64,000 bases of DNA from Elmis aenea. Its lineage: Eukaryota > Arthropoda > Insecta > Coleoptera > Elmidae. Shown in pieces: positions 55,666 to 64,000 of the stretch. The stretch is from NCBI GenBank assembly GCA_947652605.1, contig OX393576.1, positions 65,423,528 to 65,487,527 of the forward strand, in the 5' to 3' direction. Within the stretch, counting starts at the first letter, position 1. Every line of letters starts with the position of its first letter. A model generated the notes under the pieces. The model was not told the origin of the DNA, made no database searches, and worked only from the letters and a program-made list of their open reading frames with translations. The translations under genes and the position numbers were made by a program.

Positions 55666-55784
55666 GACAATTTATAACTTGTCTAACTGTGTTTTATTAT
55701 TTTTCGATTTTTTGGGCATTTAATTGAAACGCCTTAAATACTGCGCTGGCTCAGTATTATGAAAGTTCCTATGCTTTCTTACTT

Positions 55785-56249
55785 ATTTCCTTCACCTAAC
55801 TTACCTGTCAAATTAATTGTGCGTTATGTCAAATTTTACAAGTACTGTCAGAGTGGTGCGTCAGGGGTGTGGTTTAATCTATATTAAAGTATTGCTACTG
55901 GTCGCCGAAATTCGTCAAAAATATATCAAGGCCAAAATATTTAATTCCCTCTCCAAATTAATATTTTCGACCAATCACAAACTCAGATTTCTTAGAAACG
56001 ACCAATAAACGCATGAAAATCTGTTAATTGCGAAAAGGATATTATCAGTGTATGATTATGTTTATTGGTCTTTTTTTAGGAAATCTGAGTTTGTTATTGG
56101 TCGAAAACGCAAATTTGAGAGGAGGATCAACGTCTGACAGGGGAATGTAAAATTATTACCTTGTAGTAATGCTCGTATTGGAAGTCTCTAGAAGGTTTAA
56201 GATTAGTGATTGGTTGAAAATGCAGATTTGACAGGTGAAGGAAATTTTC
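55785..56249. repeat. MITE family G copy 2
   Basis: Left end (ATTTCCTTCACCTAACTTAC) slightly shortened, right end GACAGGTGAAGGAAATTTTC intact. It contains an inner inverted repeat GACCAATCACAAACTCAGAT against ATCTGAGTTTGTTATTGGTC, and preserves the uninterrupted CTCTAGAA at which copy 1 carries a hAT-type MITE. The 63-codon frame at 55817-56008 is part of it. Confidence 0.7.
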
Positions 56250-57483
56250 GAGGAAAAACAATTCAACATCACAAAAACATAAAAGATTAAAGAATTATTT
56301 ATTTGTCAAAACTGATATGCATAAATACTGTTATTTGAAAGCTAATACTGTACCATAAACTACTTTATATTTAAATTTCAAAACTTCTGTTCAATCTTCT
56401 TTAAGAGAGTTTGATTGACTTATCTCTGAAAATTAAAAATTTGTCGGTGTGATAATAGAACTGTTCGTGCAACACACAGCATTACCAAGAACCTTAAATT
56501 AACTTAATCGCCAGCCAAATTATTAGCACTTTATAAAAGTTTCATTGTTTGTTATAACAAAAAATAAATAAAATTACTATTATCCCAAGGAACCTAATTT
56601 AATAGGTACTAATACGAAATTACTTTATAAAAGTTTTGCAAAGTCTTTATTAGAACATCGCAGAAACAGATTTTCTGATTCCCTTTTATCTGCAGACACG
56701 GTAGATTCTAAAAATAAAAGACAAATACAAATAAAAGACCTACACATGTGCAGATCACCGAGGAGCCAGCGACTCATCTTAGATGCCCTGTAATCTTTAA
56801 CTTAAATTGGATATCTTTAGTATAAAAGGCGAGACTGAGCCCGGCACTAACTATATTGCTCTATGATTATAGTTGCTCCAAATACGGACTGCGGTCTGCC
56901 AGAACCGTGTCACTCACTGCATCCCAAGTTTTATGTTGCATTAGTATCCATTTAATTAATTAAATGTTAATTCTATATTAGCCAGTAATGGATATTATGC
57001 CAGTTATTAATGTTACCAACTTTCAGAACAGGCTTATGCATTAGTAATTAGTAGAGATAAAAAAATAAACCGGAACTACGTTTTAACGACCAACACATGG
57101 GTTATACAACAATACATTATAGTTATAAATTATTCAAACTAAAACCCTATTTATCGATTACATTTATATGAACTACGTTTTATATTTACTTCAATATCGT
57201 TTTGTTGGCCAAACTATTAAATTAGTCTAAAAAACATTTTAAGTGCAAAGTTTGTTTATATACTTTACCTACCTTTACATATTGATAAATTTACTCTACA
57301 TTAACCAGAATTGCTGAGCACCTGTCATATTATACTATTAATTGGCATCTAGTCAATAGCAGAAGATTTAGTTTGTAAAAGAAAAAACTCTGATTGGACA
57401 CTTAAGTGAAGGGCTTAAAACATTCTACAAGATGTACTATAAATACGATAAGAATTTAATTAAAAATCACTATCATAAGTTTT
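56250..57483. other. no gene; possible core promoter or solo LTR piece near 56.8 kb
   Basis: Mostly AT-rich. A patch at 56740-56940 is less AT-rich and centred on TATAAAAGGC. Confidence 0.3.
56821..56830 (+). promoter_or_regulatory. TATAAAAGGC, candidate TATA box
   Basis: A strong TATA consensus followed by GC-richer text (GAGACTGAGCCCGGCACTAA) where transcription would start 25-35 bases on. No gene is seen downstream before the LINE, so it could be a promoter of an unseen exon, of a solo LTR, or chance. Confidence 0.25.
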
Positions 57484-57527
57484 TTTTTTATCATGATTTA
57501 AATCGTGATTTAAATCAGGCCAACCCT
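57484..57527. repeat. solo right end of the 32.7 kb hAT-type family
   Basis: ATGATTTAAATCGTGATTTA followed by AATCAGGCCAACCCTG matches 34038-34077. No left end is visible upstream. Confidence 0.5.
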
Positions 57528-57744
57528 GGAAGGTAATAGTCTAAACGGTTTTTTTCTATTACTAAAAAACAAATGACAAAAAGCCATTGGTTTCAAATTT
57601 TATGCACACATTATTATTAAGGCTTAAGTTTCCATTATTAGCTCTCAAATAATTGAAATTACGATTTTAATATTTTCATGGCAACGGAAAAAGTTCAAGT
57701 CTTTGTATTTTTTCCAGACGAAAATTGTAAAACCGCTTCACGTA

Positions 57745-59222
57745 CATACATATCAATATTAATAGGCCCATAGCCATACTCACAAACATCAGTAAGATAT
57801 TTGAAAAAATAATCTACAACAGAATTGAAAATTACTTAGAGCATTATGGCATAATAAAAAACGCTCAAAATGGTTTCAGAAAAGGCAAGACAACTACCCG
57901 CGCTATTTACATGCAAATCCGAAATGTTCTTCAATCCCTCAACAAAGACAAACACACCATGGTCATGTGTGTTGATCTCTCAAAAGCTTTTGATAGTGTT
58001 GACCACGAGATACTGCTAACGAAATTAGAACACTATGGTATACGAGGGACCGCCCATAATCTTATAACATCTTATCTTTCGGAAAGAAACCAATACGTTG
58101 CCGGAAAAGACTCGTCAGGTAGATTTCTAAAATCCAACAAAAAGAAAATCAAAAAAGGAGTCCCGCAAGGATCAATCTTAGGCCCCCTCCTATACATACT
58201 GTACACAAATGATCTTCCAGATTTTGTCAAAACTTCCCTTATACAATTTGCCGATGACACATCTGCCATTATTAGTGACTCAGATTCCAAAAACTCTGAA
58301 CAAAAACTCTTTGACTGTTTAGGCCAACTCCAACATTGGTTTACGTTAAATAACCTAACCTTAAACGTCAATAAAACGCAAGTTATAAAATTTTCACAAA
58401 GTAAAATAAACTCCGACTTAAAATTTCAAAATAATTCCACAAGTATAAATGTTGTTAATAAAATATCTTTTCTTGGTTTATGTATTGACTCTAGACTGGA
58501 CTGGTCATACCACATCGAACGCCTGTCACAAAGCCTGTCACGGTACCCTTTTGCACTAAAAAACCTAAAAAAAATTGGTCAATGCAAACGCGGCCAAAAC
58601 TGCATATCATGCATATGTCGAATCTAGGTTACGCTATGCTGTAATTTTTTGGGGTAACGCTAGTGACTCAGAACGCCTCTTCATTATACAAAAGCGATGT
58701 ATAAGAAATATATTTGGCCTAAACTACCGAGATCACTGTAAAGAAACTTTTCGTGACAACGAAATATTAACCTTTTATGGTCTATTTATTCTCGAAGCCA
58801 TCCTGTTCGTAAAAAATAATGTAGATCTGTTCGAAGAGAATATAAGAAATCATGCAGCCAATACGCGACATAAAAAAAACCTAAAACCCGATTGTTTCAA
58901 ATATACCTATCTTCAAAAAAATGTTGCCTCCACAATTATTGCTATATATAATAAATTTAACACATCACCTGAGAGTATAATAAATCTTCCCACCCGCGAA
59001 TTGAAGAAGAAATTAAGAAAAGTTCTGATTTCTAAAGCTTACTATGGAGTAAGCGAATATTTAAATGATGCTGACTTTATAAAATGTTATATTTAAATAT
59101 CATTTTTCTGTGTTTTTATTAACTATGTATATTATTTGTAATGTACGTAAATTATTATTGTGACAAGTTCTACACCTTTTTTAAGATATTCAGAACAAAT
59201 AAAGATTATTATTATTATTATT
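57745..59222 (+). pseudogene. 5'-truncated Jockey/CR1-like LINE, nearly intact polymerase with one frameshift
   Basis: The reading frame enters at about 57755 (NRPIAILTNISKIFEKII) before the first ATG at 57911. It carries reverse transcriptase motif A (MCVDLSKAFDSVDHEILL), motif B (GVPQGSILGPLLYILYTND) and motif C (LIQFADDTSAI) with both catalytic Asp present, and thumb text (VNKISFLGLCIDSRLDW). The C-terminal part continues in another frame at 58575-59096 (ESRLRYAVIFWGN, FIIQKRCIRNIFGL). The change falls at a run of eight A (58567-58574), so one indel separates the frames. The endonuclease is absent. A polyadenylation signal and an (ATT)n tail end it at about 59222. It is the least decayed element here. 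Confidence 0.9.
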
Positions 59223-59418
59223 TTAATGCTAATGGATGGGATTTATCTACTTATGTTATATCAAAGTCGTAGACGTTACTTATAAGAAAACAGATTACAG
59301 GATATTGTGATGTATAATGCATACAAATATATGCACATACGTAATATGTTACATTTACGTCATCTCAAATACCACAAAACACCAAAGATTTTGGTATTCT
59401 AGGAGGTAGAATACATAT

Positions 59419-60358
59419 ACAGGGTCCTGCAACAGTGTGTCGGACTTTTCTAGCGTCCCGCCCGTAGGAGATTAAAACAAAAGACAATACATCAAATTAT
59501 TGGTTTAAAAAAATCTACGACGTAAAATTATTTTCAGCTATACACGGTGTCCCATTTTTGCGCTATAACAAAAACTTAAGATTTTTTAGGTCTTCCGATG
59601 TCATTTTTTAATCTGTTCACTTTTTGATTTTGTGTCAGTGTTGCCAACTAACTTTTTTTTTGAAAAATCTTACATAAGCAGGCCTTTAAAAAATCGTAAC
59701 GACCTCGTTTTTTGAATTTAAGAAATAAATTTTAGCAACAATGTTAGTCCGGTGAGGGAGTAACATTTTAATAATAAAAAAATTAAATTTAGTGATACAG
59801 GGAGTTCACAAAATAATACCAAACTTTTCAAACTTTAAAGTGACATAACTCTTTTTTTTTTCAAATGTAACCACCCCTATTTTATTCCGCTATTCGATTA
59901 CTTTTTTCTCCTCTTCAATTTTTATAAAGGATGTCCCACGTCTGAACCCCGTAGTTGTTGAGATATTCAATACTTTTCACAAAAGTAACCATTTAATTAC
60001 ATTTTATGCACGGCAGTAGGCCGCGCTGATGCAAAACAAATGCCAAAATTTAAGCGTGTCAATTTAGAATGAAAACAAAAAGTCACTTTGTTTAAATGGA
60101 ACGATATTGGTTCATTGCAATAGTTTCATAATATGTAGCTCATGAATTCAAAAAACTTTTATATTAAAACTTTTTTTGTGTTTACTCTAATAACAGAGAT
60201 ATTAATTAATTTATATATCTTAAATAAACAACCCGACACCTCCACCATTTCTTTTTTTCAATAAAATTATTTAAATTGCGATAACTCGAAAACAACACAA
60301 AAATTGAATTTTAAAGCATTTTTCACGTTAGTAACAAAAATAAAATATAATTATTTTT
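59419..60358. repeat. mosaic of mariner-type repeat fragments
   Basis: Termini such as ACAGGGTCCTGCAACAGTGT (59419) and TATACACGGTGTCCCATTTT (near 59541) and, further on, text matching the 28.6-30.6 kb repeat (CTCTAATAACAGAGATA, CAACCCGACACCTCCACCA). No complete element or frame. Confidence 0.45.
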
Positions 60359-60366
60359 ATACACAA

Positions 60367-60739
60367 CAGTGGCGTACGCAAAAACACTTTTCAGGGGGAT
60401 ATTGTTTTAATTTGCAAAAATAATACCGACTAATTTCAAACGGGGCATGGTAATGGTAAAATTAGAAAATGGCCTAGGGGGCTAGACACAAAAAAGGAGT
60501 TGTAAGAATGAAGTGCAAAGGGCCCAGGGGTGCGACAGCCCCCCGGCAACAGCGCCATAGGCAATTTTTTTAAATTTTCTTGCTCAAACGCACCCAAAAA
60601 TAGCATTTATAAGTAAAATACATATATTACACTTATATGTATTTTATATGTTTGGAAATGCGGTAATTATAATTTTAGTTCTTTTCAAATTATCGGGTGG
60701 GAAATTATCCCCCTAATCCCCCCCTTGCGTACGCCAATG
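60367..60739. repeat. 373 bp hAT-type MITE with perfect 8 bp target duplication
   Basis: Ends CAGTGGCGTACGCAA and (inverted) CATTGGCGTACGCAA are flanked by ATACACAA on both sides (60359-60366, 60740-60747). The body is GC-richer than the flanks in places (CCCCCGGCAACAGCGCCATA). Confidence 0.88.
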
Positions 60740-60747
60740 ATACACAA

Positions 60748-61348
60748 CACTAATGATAATAAATATCTATTCAATTAATAAATATTTAATAATAATTTAC
60801 TTTTTTTCTCTTTGTTCCAGAAGGATTAATGATGGAAAAGACCCTCTCAGTATGAGCATTTGAACACTGTTAACTTGAAGAATAGTCAACAATTAGCGAT
60901 AGGTTTTTAAAAGGTAAGAAAATCGCAAAGAAATGTAATATTATGGCAACCCATTTCGTTTGTTGAACTTTGTTTTCATGAGTGTAATTTTTTTACGCAG
61001 TTTTTGATACAACAAATTCATCAAAAAGATGACCGTCTTCTGTTTGTAATTTTATGTTATTGGATACAAAAATTGCTTTTTTTTTACCAAAAGGACTTAC
61101 ATTTAAAAGATTTGGTAATTTCAACCATTTCCTACAATGGCTTGTCCCACTGATTTACATAAGTAATCAATACAAGTTTGATAAAATGATTGCACAAGTT
61201 CTTTAAATTATTTTGTATTCTGATATTCATCTTTTTCCAATTGTAATTTAATTTTTTTACATTCATGGGTAAAATTTTTGCGTTTTACGATTAGACAATT
61301 TAAGGTTTAAATTCTTTTAAAGTAACGAAAGTTTCGCACATTTAAATA
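60748..61348. other. unrecognised AT-rich DNA
   Basis: No supported feature. Confidence 0.3.
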
Positions 61349-62097
61349 TACAGGGTGCACCACGACCCTGAGATTCTTCGATAGCTCCTTTATTAATGAA
61401 AATATCAAAAAATGTTTAAGACAAATATTGTGCGAACCTATTTCCTACATAAGCTAGAATTATTTTCAAATATACAGGGTGTCTTGTTTGACCGGCACAT
61501 ATAAAAATGTAATTTTTTTAAATAAAACACCCTATATATTTTTACATTTTTGGATTTCTCTTAAAATTTACTTTAAAAAATGTAAAAGGTTATATGGGTT
61601 TTAAGTCAACCGTTTTCGTAAAATTTAGATTTTTGTGAAAATTTTGAGCGATACAGCACTTTCAATTTTTTTTTACATTTAAGTTATTTAAAAAAGCGGT
61701 AAAATTTCGTTTAAAATTTAGATTGACAATAGATTAATTAACACTTTGCGCAGGCTACAATTTAAAAATATTATACAGGGTGTTTTTTACGCTTGGTCAA
61801 ACTTGTGAAACTTTAAACATCGATAAGTCATTTTTCTTAAACACAACACCCTGTATATTTTTACATTTTCTTGTAGAGAATTTAATTGTCTTTCGAAATT
61901 ATTAAGCCTGTCCTATACCTAAAACTGATATTTTTCAAGCTATTTCGATTTTTATTATTATTACTAAGGCAATTGATATATTTTAAAGTCGGCCATGGAC
62001 GTAAGTCGTAATTTTTCAAAGAATTTTTAAACAAAAGAATAAAAAGAGCTGCAACTTTAATTTTAGGCTAAAAATGTACCCCATTTTACCGAAATTT

Positions 62098-62392
62098 ATC
62101 GTATAAATTGTTCAAGATTATGTCCTTGTTCTACGCACAGCCGTAGACCTTGTCTGAAAGACTCTAGCTCCCTTTATAACATTTCAGGGGTTATACCACC
62201 AAACACGAATCCTGCACATCTTCAGCAGTTGTTGGGGGGGTCTTGATACACCTGTTTTATGGGTCCCCACAAAAATAAATCTATAGGGGTAAGATCAGGT
62301 GACCTAGGTGGCCAGGAGATTGGTCTACCTCGCCCTATCCATCTATTAGGATATTCTGTGTTCGGCAACTGCATTACTTGCTGTGTTGCTTT
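62098..62392 (-). pseudogene. mariner-like transposase C-terminal fragment (left arm)
   Basis: The minus strand reads MQLPNTEYPNRWIGRGRPIS, WPPRSPDLTPIDLFLWG and IKQVYQDPPN, then a stop. In another frame it continues GGITPEML, a stop, and RELESFRQGLRLCVEQGHNL up to FIR and TAA. RSPDLTP carries the third catalytic Asp of Tc1/mariner-type DDE transposases and is intact here. The first two catalytic residues and the DNA-binding part are not present anywhere in the element. Confidence 0.8.
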
Positions 62393-62504
62393 TAATGGTA
62401 TAACCCCCGAAATGTTATCAAGAGTGCTAGAGTCTTTGAGACAACATCTACGGCTGTGCGTAGAACATGAACAAGGATATAATTTTGAACAATTTATACG
62501 ATAA
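62388..62504 (+). pseudogene. mariner-like transposase C-terminal tail (right arm, inverted copy)
   Basis: The plus strand reads GITPEMLSRVLESLRQHLRL and CVEHEQGYNFEQFIR then a stop, the same tail as the minus-strand fragment at 62098-62200 but in mirror position. It lacks the catalytic part. The frame listed from 62259 begins in antisense of the other fragment. Confidence 0.75.
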
Positions 62505-63250
62505 ATTTCGGGAAAAAGGGGTACATTATTGGACTAAAATTAAAGTTGGAGCTCTTTTTATTCTTTTGTTTAAAAATTCTTTGAAAAATTACGACTTACG
62601 TCCATGGCCGACTTTAAAATATATCAATTGCCTTGGTAATACTAATAAAAATCTAGATAGCTCGAAAAATATTAACTTTAGGTATAGGACATGCTTAATA
62701 ATTTCGAAAGACAATTAAATTCTCTACAAGAAAATGTAAAAATATACAGGATGTTGCATTTAAGAAAAATGACTTATCGATGTTTAAAGTTTCACAAGTT
62801 TGACCAAACGTAAAAAACACCCTGTATAATATTTTTAAAATGTAGCTAGCGCAAAGTGTTAATTAATCTGTTGTCAATCTCAATTTTAAACGAAATTTTA
62901 CTGCTTTTTAAATAACTGTAATGTTAAAAAAAATTGAAAGAGCTGTATTGCTCAAAATTTTCATAAAAATGTAAATTTTACGAAAACGGTTGACTTAAGA
63001 TCCATATAACCTTTTACATTTTTTAAAGTAAATTTTAAGAGGAATACAAAAATTTAAAAATATACAGGGTGTTCTATTTAAAAAAATTACATTTTTATAT
63101 ATGCCGGTCAAACGAAACACCCTGTATATTTGAAAATAATTTTAGGTTATGTAGAAAATAGGTTCGCACAATATTTGTACTAAACATTTTTTGATATTTT
63201 CATTAATAAAGGAGCTATCGAAGAATCTCAGGGTCGTGGTGCACCCTGTA

Positions 63251-64000
63251 TACAATTTTGGGGATGTTTTTGTGAAAAGATGAAGTTTGACAATGGGTTA
63301 AGAACATGCTTCGGCGAAGGAATGATTAAAAGGGCTTTTGAGGATAATAGGACATTACTCCTGCTCTAAAAAGTATAATTTAAGAGGGGTAGACAGTATT
63401 AAAATCGTTTTTAAAGCCGGTAGTAGAGTCAACCACCTAGCTTTACTGTACCCTAGTAGTTTTTGATACTGAGCATCTATTTTTATATCATCACAAATGT
63501 CCTTAAAAATTTCTACGTGCAGCATAAATAGTATGAATAAATTTTACTGTTATAATTTCAATATCAACTGGCCGGTACAATAAACACCAAATAATGTCGC
63601 AAATTTTAAAACGAATGACGAAATTGAGTTTTCGAAAAATAAATAAATCTAAAGGGCAGCTCTTTAAAAATAGAGGATTGTTCTTTATAATAAAGGACGT
63701 ATGGCCACCATAACTATATGTCACTATAAACAACTTTATCGTAAGCAATAAAATCATAAAAATTTGTGTTTAACGTGGGTGGAACTAAAAGTTCTTTCCG
63801 CTTCCAAAATTTCGTGAGGAAATCATAGTACACAGAGCAAACATGCCGAGCAGCGGCAATCCAAATCCTTCCTAAACCCATTCCATACATTTGTAATGTG
63901 TTCCTCTGCTGTATTGAATTTCCACGCTCATGCACTACGTTCAAATATATAACTAGACTTCATGAATGATTAATAGTCAAAAGGAACGCCAAAAAACACA
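63251..64000 (-). other. two unrecognised overlapping minus-strand frames
   Basis: Frames at 63944-63714 (76 codons, text such as GLGRIWIAAARHVCSVYYDF) and 63757-63503 (84 codons) overlap in different frames. I do not recognise either. They could be the edge of a decayed element or chance. The window ends here. Confidence 0.3.

Larger units (their letters stand above)
61351..63248. mobile_element. 1.9 kb palindrome of concentric mariner-type ends
   Basis: Outer ends CAGGGTGCACCACGACCCTG and its exact inverted partner are flanked by TA. Moving inwards, each arm has further CAGGGTG termini in alternating orientation at about 61475, 61537, 61778 and 61849, and each has a mirror partner at about 63124, 63064, 62824 and 62747. 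The arms are inverted copies over roughly 850 bases. Around the centre are transposase 3' fragments on both strands. Confidence 0.8.

Noticed and set aside
62259..62504. 81-codon plus-strand frame treated as one protein
   Set aside because: Its first part is antisense to a transposase fragment and only the last ~38 codons are transposase in sense; it is a by-product of the palindrome.
1..64000. CRISPR arrays, bacterial operons, rRNA genes, telomeric TTAGG arrays
   Set aside because: None seen; repeats here are inverted or dispersed, not regularly spaced direct repeats, and the gene structure is intron-containing.

Overview
The window is eukaryotic, AT-rich and packed with transposable elements. 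It most likely comes from an insect, possibly a beetle. The reasons are a complete intron-containing chaoptin gene (a photoreceptor adhesion protein of arthropods), many copies of the CAGGGTG-type terminal repeats common in arthropod genomes, hAT, mariner-like and non-LTR elements, and a tRNA-derived SINE. The order is an inference; nothing in the sequence fixes it. There is no sign of prokaryotic organisation, CRISPR, rRNA or telomere.

Region by region. 1-2.7 kb: fold-back elements, a small TA-flanked MITE, a solo LINE 3' tail and a MITE inserted in that tail. 2.8-11.4 kb, minus strand: a chaoptin gene whose six coding exons join in phase into a 1251-residue protein with signal peptide, about 40 leucine-rich repeats, a C-terminal cysteine cap and a GPI-type hydrophobic tail. 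Three of its five introns are swollen by fold-back elements; intron 4 is almost nothing else. 11.4-20.3 kb: mostly unrecognised AT-rich DNA with two MITEs and one candidate first coding exon of an unidentified secreted or membrane protein (17531-17619, plus strand). 20.3-23.3 kb: a decayed LINE and a tRNA-type SINE. 25.0-27.15 kb: a 2.1 kb fold-back element with tandem units in its arms and a 9-10 bp target duplication, built like Drosophila FB elements. 28-31 kb: a dead mariner-like transposon with long inverted ends, inserted at a TA of an older repeat. 32.7-34.1 kb: a hAT-type non-autonomous element. 34-41.6 kb: little that is recognisable. 41.6-49.1 kb: four LINE remnants, at least three missing the core of the reverse transcriptase. 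51-53.6 kb: a MITE, then a three-level nest (hAT-type MITE inside another MITE inside a hAT element with a transposase remnant). 54-60.8 kb: repeat copies, a CR1/Jockey-like LINE with one frameshift, and a hAT-type MITE. 61.35-63.25 kb: a 1.9 kb palindrome of concentric transposon termini around inverted transposase 3' fragments.

Only chaoptin is a host gene with a clear role: adhesion of rhabdomere microvilli in photoreceptor cells. All other coding signals are transposon-derived and broken, apart from the candidate exon at 17.5 kb. The most notable structures are the FB-like element, the concentric palindromes, the nested hAT stack with readable target duplications, and the LINE copies with internal deletions.
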